Shown here piece by piece: positions 46,034 through 55,014 of a stretch of DNA of 64,000 nucleotides (positions within the stretch are counted from its first letter, which is position 1; each line of letters begins with the position of its first letter). Under the pieces are notes generated by a model that ran no database searches, was not told where the DNA came from, and was given only the letters and a program-made list of their open reading frames with translations. The position numbers were made by a program, and so were the translations under genes. The DNA is from CAVSUZ01 sp963795415 (GTDB lineage Bacteria > Pseudomonadota > Alphaproteobacteria > Acetobacterales > Acetobacteraceae): positions 124,001 through 188,000 of the forward strand of contig CAWCHQ010000003.1 in the NCBI GenBank assembly GCA_963795415.1, written 5' to 3'.

Positions 46034-49000
46034 ATGGGCGACGTGGATCAGAGCCTGGCGAGTGAACTTCGGGTCTTGTTTGATGAGGCGTGGTATCTGG
46101 AACGGTATCCGGATGTGCGGGCGTCGGGATCCGATCCGATGCAGCACTACATCCAGTATGGTATCAATGAAGGACGAGACCCGAACGGGTTTTTCGAGGG
46201 CGGTTGGTACCGCGATCATTATGATGACGTTGCAGAATCGCATCTGGATCCACTGCTCCATTATCTTAGGTTCGGGGCGGTACAATTGCGGAATCCACAC
46301 CCCCGGTTCGATGCGGCGTGGTATGCGGAGCAGCATCCGGAGGCGGCGGCAAACCCCCTGGTTTATCATCTTCTGTTCGGACGCCGCCGAGCATGGCTGG
46401 CGGAGCCGCCCATCTCGGGCGCTGATTTCCTGCCCTCTTCCGGCGCCGTCGTGCCGTGCCCGGCGGATGTGGTAACTGATGTAATAATACCGGTCTATCG
46501 CGGACTGAAAGAGACGCGCCGCTGTCTTGGCTCGGTGCTTGCGGACCCTTCCCGTCCGCCTGGGCGGGTGATCGTCGTGGATGATGCATCGCCCGAACCG
46601 GGGTTACCGGCTTACCTGGAGGAATTGCGTGCGGCCGGACGGATTGTGTTGATCCGCAACGAGCGGAATCTCGGGTTTGTGGCCTCGACCAATGCCGGGA
46701 TCAGGGCGGCCGGGGATCACGACGTGGTCCTGCTCAACAGCGACACCGAGGTTCCTCCTGAGTGGCTGAGCAGATTGGCTGGGCATGCCTATTCAGCGCC
46801 GCGTGTCGCTACGGTATCTCCGTTTTCCAACAATGCGACGATATGCGGTTATCCGAGTGTGATGGGCGGCCCGTTGCCGTTTGCGATGTCGATGGAAGCG
46901 GTTGATGAAATTTGCCGCGAAATCAATGCGGGCCGTCGCGTGGAAGTGCCGACCACGGTCGGATTCTGCATGTACATCCGCCGTGCCGCGCTGAACGAGC
47001 TTGGCGCGCTGGATGCAGCGGCGTTCGGCCGGGGATACGGGGAGGAGAACGATTTTTGCCTGCGTGCGTCATCACGGGGATGGCGTCATCTGCTGGCGTG
47101 CGACACGTTTGTGTACCACAAAGGGAGCGTCAGTTTCCTCGGCGATGCTGCTCCTAATTACAAACGAGCGCAGCAGGTGTTGGCCGAAAGGTGGCCTGAC
47201 TACGCGGGGATAGTTGACCGGTTCATGCGCCGCGATCCTGCGGCGCCGTTCCGCTTTGCAGCGACGGCGGCGCTGTTCCGGAAACTGGGGCGTCCGGTCA
47301 TTCTGCTGATTTCGCACGGACTCGGCGGCGGGGTGCAGCGCCACATCAATGAGCTGATCCAGCATGCCGGATTGCGCGCGTTGTTCTTGATGATATCGTC
47401 CTCGGCGCGGGGTATCCGGATGACCGTTCCGCAGCTTGAGGGGCATTCCGCAGCCGAGCTTCCCTCGGACCGGCTGGAGGAGCTTGTTCTTCTGCTGCAA
47501 TCGGCGAATGTGTCACGGGTGCATTTGCATCATACGCTTGGGCTGGATCTGGATTTGCGCGCCTTCATCCACAAGCTGTCGGTGCCGTTCGATTTCACCG
47601 TGCACGACTATTTCGGTATCTGTCCACAAGTAAATCTGCTGCCCTGGTTCGACGCGCAGTACTGCGGCGAGCCTGGGCCGGCGCAGTGCAACGCCTGCAT
47701 TGCGGACCGGCCGAGCCACTATGCCCGCGACATTACCTCCTGGCGGCGGGAACATGCCTGGCTGTTCCATGAGGCGGACCGGGTGATCTGTCCCAGTGAG
47801 GACGTGCGGACCCGGCTTGCACGCCACGGGCTCGGTGAGCGCGCCGTGGTCGCGGCGCATGAACCGGTTGCGGCGGGTGAGTGGCAGATGACAGTTCCAC
47901 CGCTGACCAAGGGTCAGAAGCTGCGAGTGGCGGTTCTGGGCGTGCTGGCGCAGCAGAAGGGGGCGGCGGCCGTCGCGGCCGTTGCCGAGTTACCCGATTC
48001 AGCGATGCTCGACGTCCGGCTGATCGGGTATCCGGAGCAGGAATTGCCGGATGCGGCGAAACGGCGGGTGCGGGTGACCGGCGCCTACGAGGAGGGGAAG
48101 CTTGCCGAACTGATCGCGAAAGCGGCGCCACATGTCATCTGGTTTCCGGCGCAATGGCCGGAGACTTACAGTTACACACTTACCGCGGCGATCGACGCCG
48201 GATCGCCAATTGTCGCCAGCGCGATTGGCGCGTTTCCGGAGCGTCTGGCGGGGCGGCAGCTGACATGGCTGGTCGATCCCGCGGCATCCGCCGCAACCTG
48301 GCTGGAGGTGTTCAACGAGGTTCGCTCGGCACTGCTTTCGGGCGCCGCGCCGGAGCCCTGCAAGCGCGCGGCGCAACCGGATTTTTATTGCGAGGGATAT
48401 GTGAGCCGGCCCAGGAGTGTCGGGCTCATTGATCTGCGCCGGCCGGGGCGCAGCAGTGTCGTGGTGGTTCCGGAGCGGTTTCCCACCGGTGGGATGACGC
48501 CGTGCGCGTATATCCGGCTGCTGCAACCGCTGGATCATCTAGCCGGCTCGGCCGGGCTGAACGTTATCATCGCGGATGCGGAGGAGGCTCAGCGGTACCG
48601 CGCGGATGCGATCGTCACGCATCGCCATGCCGTGGACGGCGCCGAAGCGATACGCGGCCTGATCCTGCACTGCGAGCAGACCGGCGCGGCGCTTATTTAT
48701 GATCTCGACGACGACCTGCTGGATATTCCGAGGGATCATCCGGACGCGGCCTTGCTGCGCCCGAAGGCGCGGAGCGTGGATCGGCTGGTGCGTGAAGCGA
48801 GTTGCGTCTGGACCTCCACCCCGGCGCTGGCACGCAAGCTGGAGATGATACGCGCGGATGTCCGGGTGGTGCCGAACGCGCTGGACGAGCGGCTCTGGGC
48901 AAATCCGCCGGGGGCACGCGAGTGGCGGCAAAGCCCGATGCGCATTCTGTTCATGGGCACGGCGACGCATCAGGCGGATTTCGAGCTGGTGGAACCGGCG

Positions 49001-49579
49001 CTGGCCCGGCTGCATGAGCAGTTCGGTGGACGCGTACACTTCGATATGATCGGCGTCAGCGCGGGGCATCCGTTACCCGCTTGGGTTAACCGGCCGAATG
49101 TCTGGCCATCGGCCGGGGTTTCCTATCCTGGTTTCGTCAACTGGATCTGCCAGCATCCCGGTTGGGATGTTGGGATCGCACCGCTTGGGGATACTGCGTT
49201 CAACAGTTCGAAATCGGCGATCAAGGCGATGGATTATGCGGCGCTGGGGCTCACTGTCGTTGCCTCGGACGTCGAAGCGTACCGCCATGTGCTGGGACCG
49301 GAGACGGGGGCACTGCTGGTGCGGAACACCACGGCTGCGTGGGTGGAGATCCTTGCTCGGTTGCTGCGCAATCCGCAGCTTCGGCGGGAGCTGGCAGCGA
49401 AGACGCGGGCGGCTTTTGCCGCGCGGTGGACACTTGCGGCGCAGCGGGAAATGCGTGAGCTGGCCTTGCGGGAGGCGATCGCTTCGCGGCAGAGGGCGCC
49501 CGTGGAAGTGGCTCAGCCCCAGCGCCGGGCGGCCGCGCGTCCTGCAAGCCGCCGGGTGATGGAGGTGCGGGCGGTTTGA
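46034..49579 (+). CDS. Multi-domain glycosyltransferase (GT2 plus GT-B modules)
   Basis: An 1181-residue protein. Three N-terminal repeats of about 40 residues have the form FDExWYLxxYPDV (15-115: LFDEAWYLERYPDV, FFEGGWYRDHYDDV, RFDAAWYAEQHPEA). A GT2 domain follows (about 148-390: TDVIIPVYRG, VIVVDDASPE, VVLLNSDTEVPPEWL). A GT-B-like module is next (about 415-790: ILLISHGLGGGVQRHINEL, VAVLGVLAQQKGAAAVAAVA), then a further one (about 820-1150: FPTGGMTPCAYIRLLQPLDH, KAMDYAALGLTVVASDVEAY). Likely builds a surface polysaccharide repeat. Confidence 0.87.
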   Translation: MGDVDQSLASELRVLFDEAWYLERYPDVRASGSDPMQHYIQYGINEGRDPNGFFEGGWYRDHYDDVAESHLDPLLHYLRFGAVQLRNPHPRFDAAWYAEQHPEAAANPLVYHLLFGRRRAWLAEPPISGADFLPSSGAVVPCPADVVTDVIIPVYRGLKETRRCLGSVLADPSRPPGRVIVVDDASPEPGLPAYLEELRAAGRIVLIRNERNLGFVASTNAGIRAAGDHDVVLLNSDTEVPPEWLSRLAGHAYSAPRVATVSPFSNNATICGYPSVMGGPLPFAMSMEAVDEICREINAGRRVEVPTTVGFCMYIRRAALNELGALDAAAFGRGYGEENDFCLRASSRGWRHLLACDTFVYHKGSVSFLGDAAPNYKRAQQVLAERWPDYAGIVDRFMRRDPAAPFRFAATAALFRKLGRPVILLISHGLGGGVQRHINELIQHAGLRALFLMISSSARGIRMTVPQLEGHSAAELPSDRLEELVLLLQSANVSRVHLHHTLGLDLDLRAFIHKLSVPFDFTVHDYFGICPQVNLLPWFDAQYCGEPGPAQCNACIADRPSHYARDITSWRREHAWLFHEADRVICPSEDVRTRLARHGLGERAVVAAHEPVAAGEWQMTVPPLTKGQKLRVAVLGVLAQQKGAAAVAAVAELPDSAMLDVRLIGYPEQELPDAAKRRVRVTGAYEEGKLAELIAKAAPHVIWFPAQWPETYSYTLTAAIDAGSPIVASAIGAFPERLAGRQLTWLVDPAASAATWLEVFNEVRSALLSGAAPEPCKRAAQPDFYCEGYVSRPRSVGLIDLRRPGRSSVVVVPERFPTGGMTPCAYIRLLQPLDHLAGSAGLNVIIADAEEAQRYRADAIVTHRHAVDGAEAIRGLILHCEQTGAALIYDLDDDLLDIPRDHPDAALLRPKARSVDRLVREASCVWTSTPALARKLEMIRADVRVVPNALDERLWANPPGAREWRQSPMRILFMGTATHQADFELVEPALARLHEQFGGRVHFDMIGVSAGHPLPAWVNRPNVWPSAGVSYPGFVNWICQHPGWDVGIAPLGDTAFNSSKSAIKAMDYAALGLTVVASDVEAYRHVLGPETGALLVRNTTAAWVEILARLLRNPQLRRELAAKTRAAFAARWTLAAQREMRELALREAIASRQRAPVEVAQPQRRAAARPASRRVMEVRAV

Positions 49580-49598
49580 CGCGCCCGGCAGTAAGCCA

Positions 49599-50348
49599 TC
49601 AGGCCGAAAGCTTCTGCATCACCGCCTCAGGGATGTCGAAATTGGCATAGACGTTCTGCACGTCGTCGCTTTCGTCCAGCACATCCACCAGTTTTATCAC
49701 TGCAGCAGCCCGTTCCTCATCCAGTGAAACGGTCGTGCTCGGCCGCCACTCCAGCCTTGCACTCTCCGGCTCCCCGAACCTGTTTTCGAGCGCATCACGG
49801 ACGGCGAAGAAATCCTCGGTGGCGCAGGTTATTTCATGGGCTTCCTGGTCGCTTTCGGCATTTTCGGCGCCGGCCTCGATCGCCGCCTCCAGCATGTCGT
49901 CGGCGCTTGCGGTCTTTGCGGGATAGCGGATCACGCCCAACCGATTGAACATGAAACTTACGGAATTGGTTTCACCCAGTGTACCGCCGTATTTCGCAAA
50001 GGCCGACCGCACGTCGGAGGCGGTTCGGTTCCGGTTATCGGTGAGCGCTTCGACGATGATCGCCACGCCGGCTGGGCCGTAACCTTCGTAGCGGACTTCC
50101 ACGTAGTCCTCGCCACCGGCGGAGCCGGTTGCCTTTTTGATGGCGCGATCGACCGTGTCCTTCGGCATGTTGGCCTGGCGGGCGGCCGTGACTGCGGCCC
50201 GGAGCCGCGGGTTGAAGGCGGGGTCGGGCAGGCCCTGCCGGGCGGAGGCGGTGATTTCCCGGATCAGTTTGGCGAACTGGCGGGCGCGGCGTGCATCCTG
50301 TGCGCCCTTGCGGTGCATGATGTTCTTGAACTGCGAATGTCCGGCCAT
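49599..50348 (-). CDS. yebC: YebC/PmpR family protein
   Basis: A 249-residue protein. MAGHSQFKNIMHRKGAQDAR and FAKLIREITASARQGLPDP begin the classic YebC sequence, then NMPKDTVDRAIKKATG, VEALTDNRNRTASDVRSAF and YGGTLGETNSVSFMF. YebC proteins are reported as transcriptional regulators and as ribosome-associated factors that relieve stalling. It is normally next to ruvC; here it converges on the large glycosyltransferase. Confidence 0.94.
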   Translation of the reverse strand: MAGHSQFKNIMHRKGAQDARRARQFAKLIREITASARQGLPDPAFNPRLRAAVTAARQANMPKDTVDRAIKKATGSAGGEDYVEVRYEGYGPAGVAIIVEALTDNRNRTASDVRSAFAKYGGTLGETNSVSFMFNRLGVIRYPAKTASADDMLEAAIEAGAENAESDQEAHEITCATEDFFAVRDALENRFGEPESARLEWRPSTTVSLDEERAAAVIKLVDVLDESDDVQNVYANFDIPEAVMQKLSA

Positions 50349-50422
50349 GATTCAATTGTGTGTTGTGAGTGGTCAGTGGTCAGATTATCCGGGCTGTGCC
50401 GCTTGGGACAGGGGAGCAGGCG

Positions 50423-50746
50423 ATGTTCATAGCGATGAACCGGTTCAGGGTGGTTCCGGGGGCGGAGGCCGATTTTGAACGGGTCTGGACCGGCCGCGAC
50501 ACGCATCTTCGGGACGTTCCCGGCTTCGTGGAGTTTCACCTGCTCCGCGGTCCGGTGCGGGAGGACCATGTGCTGTATTCTTCGCATACTGTGTGGCGGA
50601 GCGAGGCGGATTTCGAGGCGTGGACGCGATCGGAGGCATTCCGGGCGGCGCATCGCAGTGCCGGGGAGAACAAGCCGCTGCATCAGGGACACCCGGAGTT
50701 CGAGGGATTTGAGGTTATTCAGACAGTGCGGCCGGGGCGGGGCTGA
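50423..50746 (+). CDS. ABM-domain protein, haem-degrading monooxygenase-like
   Basis: A 107-residue protein starting MFIAMNRFRVVPGAEADFER with GGGGAGCAGG upstream. DVPGFVEFHLLRGPVREDHV, LYSSHTVWRSEADFEAW and the tail HPEFEGFEVIQTV follow the IsdG/HmoB-type ABM fold. It could oxidise haem or a quinone; the catalytic residues cannot be fixed from the sequence alone. Another ABM-type gene is at 2853-3185. Confidence 0.82.
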   Translation: MFIAMNRFRVVPGAEADFERVWTGRDTHLRDVPGFVEFHLLRGPVREDHVLYSSHTVWRSEADFEAWTRSEAFRAAHRSAGENKPLHQGHPEFEGFEVIQTVRPGRG

Positions 50747-50782
50747 GCCATAACACTGGAATTGGGGCCGAGGATCGGGGCG

Positions 50783-51076
50783 ATGGATCGCGACACCGTC
50801 ATAGCGAAGGTTCGAGAGCACGAGCAGGAGCTCAAGAGATTTGGCGTGGAACGACTGGACGTATTCGGGTCCACGGCAAGAGGCGAATCACGGCCGGATT
50901 CGGACGTCGACCTGTTCTTCGATTACAACCCGGACGTTCTCGGCCTCCTCGAGCTGATAAGACTTAAGCGGTCAGCATCCAGGTTTTTGGGTTGCCCGAC
51001 CGATATCATGACCAGGAGCAGTATTGATCCATATATCCGTCGAAGCGCTGAGGCGGAGGCCGTTCGGGTTTTCTGA
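50783..51076 (+). CDS. MntA-type nucleotidyltransferase antitoxin
   Basis: A 97-residue minimal nucleotidyltransferase. MDRDTVIAKVREHEQELKRF leads to LDVFGSTARGESRPDSDVDL, holding GSxxRG and the DxD metal pair (D41, D43). MntA-type proteins neutralise HEPN (HepT) toxins by adding nucleotides to a tyrosine. Its stop shares a base with the start of the HEPN gene (TGATG). Confidence 0.88.
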   Translation: MDRDTVIAKVREHEQELKRFGVERLDVFGSTARGESRPDSDVDLFFDYNPDVLGLLELIRLKRSASRFLGCPTDIMTRSSIDPYIRRSAEAEAVRVF

Positions 51077-51550
51077 TGTCAGCCAAGGTGCCGGTCCCTC
51101 GACTAATACCAGCCGGCCGAGAGTTTGACTCTTGGGTATCTGATCGGCCGGCTGGTATCCTATTGATTTCGCGCGCGGCCGCCCCACCAACCCCAAGCGC
51201 ATACCAGTCGGCCATTCGGCCGCCTGGTATCAGACACATGCTCGAAGCCATCGAAGAAATCCACGCCGTCGTTGCAGATCTAGACAAAGCCGCGTTCAGA
51301 AATAGCCGCCGAATGCGCTTCGTGGTAGCAAGCTTTTGAAATTATCTCGGAGGCAAGCCGCCGTTTGCGACAGGAGATGAAGACCCGCCATCCGGACATT
51401 TCTTGGCAGGACATCGCAGATATCGGGAATGTTTTGCGGCACGAATATGAGAGGGTCGACCCCGACCTCCTTTGGAAATACGCCCGTGATGATCTGGCGC
51501 CGCTCGAGCAGGTCTGGCGAGAGGAACTGGCGAGCCAGTTGCGAGCATAG
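51076..51550 (+). CDS. HEPN-type toxin (HepT/DUF86), with in-frame repeat insertion and a frameshift
   Basis: MSAKVPVPRL is separated from RHMLEAIEEIHAVVADLDKA by about 44 residues encoded by a palindromic element (51104-51234), in frame. Near 51332 the frame shifts; dropping one A of GCAAGC gives AFEIISEASRRLRQEMKTRH and the conserved IGNVLRHEYERVDPDLLW. The total is 157 residues, about 113 without the insert, the normal size. HEPN RNases use RX4-6H; here the arginine position reads G in GNVLRHEY, as in many alphaproteobacterial members. The insert may inactivate the toxin. Confidence 0.78.
51104..51234. repeat. Palindromic repeat inserted in the HEPN toxin gene
   Basis: A large hairpin ATACCAGCCGGCCGA ... 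TCGGCCGGCTGGTAT spans 51106-51158, and a second ATACCAGTCGGCC ... GGCCGCCTGGTAT spans 51201-51230. Together they form a bipartite REP-like element. It keeps the reading frame (44 codons) and separates the first ten codons of the HEPN gene from the rest. Confidence 0.8.
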
Positions 51551-51561
51551 GCCAGCCGCGT

Positions 51562-52227
51562 TCACCGCGCCCCGAAAATCGCCGACCCCACCCGCACCCA
51601 GGTTGCCCCGCAGGCAATCGCCGTTTCAAAGTCCGCCGACATGCCCATCGAGACGATCGGCAGGCCATGCCGGGCGGCAGATTCGGCCAGATATTCGAAA
51701 TGCGGGCGCGGATCTTCGCCCAGGGGCGGGACACACATAAGCCCCCGCAGCAGTGTGCCAAATCGCGCCTGGCAATTCTCAATGAAACGGTCCGCGTCCC
51801 TCCGGGAGACGCCGGATTTCTGCCCTTCATCGCCGGTGTTGACTTCGATCAGCAGGGCGGGGCGTCGGCCCTCTTTGGCAATCGCCGACTCGATTGCGTC
51901 GGCCAGGCGCGGCCGGTCGATTGTCTCGATGACGTCCGCCAGGCGGACGGCGTCCCGGGCCTTGTTGGTCTGAAGGCCGCCGATGATATGCAGCGTCATT
52001 CGAGGATGCGCGGGCCGCAACGGAGGGAATTTCGCTACGGCCTCCTGCACACGGTTTTCACCGAAGACCGTCTGCCCCGCTTCGAGGGCAGCCAGGACGG
52101 CTTCGGCCGGCTTGGTTTTGGAGACGGCGACCAGGGTCACGTCCTCCGGGCGCCGGCCGGCACGCAGCGCGGCTTCGGCGATTCGGTCCCGGATATGCTG
52201 GAGGTTTTCGGCGATCGCAGTCGGCAT
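51562..52227 (-). CDS. yggS: YggS family PLP homeostasis protein
   Basis: A 221-residue PLP-binding protein (PLPBP/YggS). MPTAIAENLQHIRDRIAEAA then VTLVAVSKTKPAEAVLAALE with the PLP lysine in SKTKP, FGENRVQEAVAKF, LHIIGGLQTNKARDAV and SMGMSADFETAIACGATWVR are hallmarks. The open frame continues upstream to 52293, but those codons lie in an interspersed palindrome, so ATG 52227 is preferred. It maintains vitamin B6 homeostasis; no catalytic activity is known. Confidence 0.93.
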   Translation of the reverse strand: MPTAIAENLQHIRDRIAEAALRAGRRPEDVTLVAVSKTKPAEAVLAALEAGQTVFGENRVQEAVAKFPPLRPAHPRMTLHIIGGLQTNKARDAVRLADVIETIDRPRLADAIESAIAKEGRRPALLIEVNTGDEGQKSGVSRRDADRFIENCQARFGTLLRGLMCVPPLGEDPRPHFEYLAESAARHGLPIVSMGMSADFETAIACGATWVRVGSAIFGAR

Positions 52228-52285
52228 GGCGGACGAGATTGCTTCGGCGCTTCGCGCGTCGCAATGACGAAGGGGCTGTTGCGTC
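52228..52285. repeat. Short interspersed palindrome before yggS
   Basis: ATTGCTTCGGCGCTTCGCGC / GCAATGACG on the plus strand is the widespread alphaproteobacterial unit CGTCATTGCGA...GAAGCAAT. It abuts the yggS start codon and extends the open frame upstream. A related form is at about 53928-53965 downstream of the porin. Confidence 0.65.
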
Positions 52286-52440
52286 TTCGCCACAGTGTTT
52301 CGTGAATGCCATGCAAGCCTCCCGCGAGACGTTGCGGCACCGGGGGGTGCTGCGCATTATGCGTTTCAGGTCTGGCTGCCCCCGGTGGGGCGGGGGCCGG
52401 TAATGTCCCGCCGGCATGCCGGTGCAACGAGGAGGGTTTA

Positions 52441-53842
52441 ATGCGCAAGCTCCTGATGGCCACCGCGGCCATGTTGGGTGCCTCGCTAGGGATGGCAAAT
52501 GCCGCCCAGGTTTATACGTCGCAACCGACGCAAATGACGCCGTCGTCATCTAACTATGGAGTTTCGCAATTTGCCGCGCAGGCGCCGACACCGGCAACGC
52601 CGAAGCCGGGCCAGATCGTGGTGCGGATCGACTTGCGTGAGAACGTGTATGCGATCGGCGCCTGGGGTTCGGCCGAACTCGGTCGCGGGCACCAAGCAGC
52701 AGCCGTTCCAGATGCTCGGCTATCCCCGCTTCTACCTGGGCTGGGATGCGATGGCGACCAACGGCCTGAAATATGGTCTGTTCTGGGAAATCCGCGATAA
52801 CAGCGCATCGTATAACACCGCCAGCAGCGGCAATCCCGGCATCTCGGGCAACAGCAGCAACGGCACGCTGTTCTGGCGGCGTGACTTTGGCTATTTGGGC
52901 ACCGACCAGGTCGGCACCTTGCGCATGGGCCAGACCGACGGTCCGATGTCCCTGTTCCTGGTCGGCACGTTCGACGACTTCGCCACCGGTCTGTTCAACG
53001 GCGATATCAACGACGCGGGTGTCGGCGGCGGCGGGTTCAGCGGGGTGGTGCCGTGGTGGCCATTCCCCGACGTGGGCAACGAATACACCTCGGCGAAGCT
53101 GGTCTATCTGTCTCCGGCCTTCGCAGGGTTCGACTTCTCGGTCAGCTATGAGCCGAGTTCGGCGAACCTGCATGATGGCAATAACTGCACGCTTACGGCG
53201 CTCGGCCCGGTCGGGTGCAACTCGCAATCCACCTCCAGCAGCGGTGGCGATCTGCAGCGCCGGCGAAACACGATTGAAGCCGGTATCAGGTACCGTGGTG
53301 CGTTCGGCGGGTTCGGCGTGGCGGGTTCGTTGATCACCATGCAGGGCGGTCACATCAGCCCGACGGCAGGTGCCACCACCAGCACTCCCGGCGGTCCGTC
53401 CGTTTCGCAGTTCAACAACCTCAGCATGTATGACGGCGGCCTGGCGCTCACATTTGCCGGCCTGACTGTCGGCGGCAACGTGATCTGGGGTCAGTATAAC
53501 GGTCAGTTCGCACCGAAGCCGGCGGGCGGGGCCAACTCGGTCGCGTGGATCGCGGGTGCTGAATACACCTACGGCCCGATGATCATCGGTGGCGCTTACT
53601 ACGCCTGGACCTACCAGGGGGCCCTTGGTCTTATGACCCAGCGGCGCGATCAGGGCCTGCAGTTTGGTCTGACCTATAACCTCGCTCCGGGCCTCGCCTT
53701 CCTGGCCGAGTACCTGTATGGCCAGCGGTATCAGGGCGGTTACAACTTCGTGACCAACACCGCCTGCCCGGGCGCCGGCTGCACAGCCTTCAACAACGTG
53801 AAGATGCAGATCGTCGGCGCCGGCTTCCAGTTCCGCTGGTAA
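52441..53842 (+). CDS. Outer-membrane porin (one-base frameshift in this sequence)
   Basis: A Gram-negative trimeric-type beta-barrel porin. The start follows GAGGAGGG; the signal peptide MRKLLMATAAMLGASLGMAN is cut after NAA/QVY. The frame breaks after GAWGS near 52676; dropping one A of GCCGAACTCGG gives GSADSVAGTKQQPFQMLGYP and restores GACTC. The barrel has GTLRMGQTDGPMSLFL, WPFPDVGNEYTSAKLVY, GGLALTFAGLTVGGNVIW, and ends in IVGAGFQFRW with the C-terminal aromatic needed for assembly. Corrected length is 466. Confidence 0.88.
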
Positions 53843-53866
53843 GCGGCTTTACGGATCGCATGTAGG

Positions 53867-53894
53867 CGGCGGGGGACCTTCCCCCGCCGTTTTT
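53867..53894 (+). terminator. Rho-independent terminator of the porin gene
   Basis: CGGCGGGGG-ACCTT-CCCCCGCCG followed by TTTTTG, 25 bases after the stop. It has a nine-pair perfect stem and a T-run, the best terminator in the window. Confidence 0.88.
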
Positions 53895-53927
53895 GTTTGT
53901 GTGGGTGGTCTGCCGGGCCATATGACG

Positions 53928-53965
53928 TTCGAGATTGCATCGTCGCTTTGCTCTTCGCAATGGCA
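53928..53965. repeat. Short interspersed palindrome downstream of the porin
   Basis: TTCGAGATTGCATCGTCGCT then TTGCTCTTCGCAATGGCAG resembles the GAGATTGC...GCAATG family seen before yggS, in a shorter diverged form. Confidence 0.5.
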
Positions 53966-54118
53966 GCCTCTATCTGGTGGGCATCGCTTCGTCCCCCCGG
54001 CCTTTGCGGGGGCAGGAACATCGTCGTCAACCATCGCGGTCCGGCCTGAACGTCGCATACCATCCGTGTAGACCAAAAAAATTGAAGCGCCTGATTGAGG
54101 CCAAATATGTCAATCCCT

Positions 54119-54234
54119 TAGAGCAGTTTCAGGCTGACCGTATCAGCCTGAAACGCTCTGACTTCATTGTTTTAGAGCAGATTCACGCGCTCCTGGAAAC
54201 GCAAGGCGTTTCCAGTCAAGCGCGATCTGCTCTA
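54119..54234. repeat. Interspersed palindromic repeat family A, copy 4 (full length)
   Basis: Hairpin B (TAGAGCAGTTTCAGGCTGA / TCAGCCTGAAACGCTCTG), a spacer, then hairpin A (TAGAGCAGATTCACGCGCT / AGCGCGATCTGCTCTA) with an inner palindrome GGAAACGC/GCGTTTCC. It runs TA to TA, 116 bases. The right-hand TA lies in the TAG stop of the convergent GNAT toxin gene (54232-54234). It fills most of the gap between the porin and the TacA/TacT pair. Confidence 0.85.
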
Positions 54235-54732
54235 GGGGTTTTCGAGCAGCTGTCTGACATCACTGAGCGTGACCATCAGCGTCATCGGTTCCACCGGCGA
54301 CGGATCGAAACCGAGCGCCAGATAGAAAGCCTTGGCCTCCTCGGAAATCGCGTGCACCAGGATGCCGCGGATGCCAATCGTGTCCGCCGCATGCGCGACG
54401 CGCAGAGCGCAATCGCGGAACATGGCGCGGCCAAGTCCCCTCCGCTGCTGTGACCGATCCACCGCAATGCGGCCGAGCACTGCCACTGGGATCGGGTCAG
54501 GCATATTGCGTCGGAATCGACCGACACTGGCGCCCGTTGTGATCGCACCGGAAGCGAGCGCATAGTAGCCGACCACCTTGCGGGCATCGGCGACGACGAA
54601 CGTGCGCGATGCGCCGCTCACCTGGTTCGCGCGCGCACGGCGCTTAAGCCAGTCATCAAGGACGCTCAAGCCGGAGGAAAATTCGTTAAGTTCGTGTGCA
54701 TCGACAAGCGGCTCCGGCGGCGATAGTGGCAC
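54232..54732 (-). CDS. GNAT acetyltransferase toxin (TacT-like)
   Basis: A 166-residue GNAT protein. SGLSVLDDWLKRRARANQVS at the N-terminus is the TacT/AtaT signature; then RTFVVADARKVVGYYALASG, VLGRIAVDRSQQRRGLGRAM with the acetyl-CoA loop, and FYLALGFDPSP. Such toxins acetylate aminoacyl-tRNA and stop translation. It follows the DUF1778 antitoxin by three bases. Its stop codon is supplied by a repeat. GTG start. Confidence 0.9.
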   Translation of the reverse strand: MPLSPPEPLVDAHELNEFSSGLSVLDDWLKRRARANQVSGASRTFVVADARKVVGYYALASGAITTGASVGRFRRNMPDPIPVAVLGRIAVDRSQQRRGLGRAMFRDCALRVAHAADTIGIRGILVHAISEEAKAFYLALGFDPSPVEPMTLMVTLSDVRQLLENP

Positions 54733-54735
54733 CGG

Positions 54736-55014
54736 CTACTCCCACGGGGCTACTGCCTGCATCGTGCGCCGCAGCCGCTCGTTCGGCTTCGGCGGCTCAT
54801 CAAGGCGCGCCAGAAACTGTGCATAGGCTGCCGGGCCGACAGTTAAGACCGTGCGATCAAGCAGCGCTTCTTCGGCTGCACGCCGGGCGGCTTCGAGCAC
54901 GAAATCGGTGCGCGTCTTGCCGGTGATCGTGGCTGCGCGATCAATCAGTCCGCGTTCTTCGGGCTTAATGCGGAGATTAAGGGGCTCGCGCCGGGTCGTC
55001 TTTGGGCTCGCCAT
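54736..55014 (-). CDS. DUF1778 antitoxin (TacA-like)
   Basis: A 92-residue ribbon-helix-helix antitoxin. TRREPLNLRIKPEERGLIDR, AATITGKTRTDFVLEAARRA and AEEALLDRTV follow DUF1778/TacA. The C-terminal QFLARLDEPPKPNERLRR is the toxin-wrapping part. GGAAAGGATGTCC precedes the ATG. Would bind its own promoter and the GNAT toxin. Confidence 0.9.
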   Translation of the reverse strand: MASPKTTRREPLNLRIKPEERGLIDRAATITGKTRTDFVLEAARRAAEEALLDRTVLTVGPAAYAQFLARLDEPPKPNERLRRTMQAVAPWE

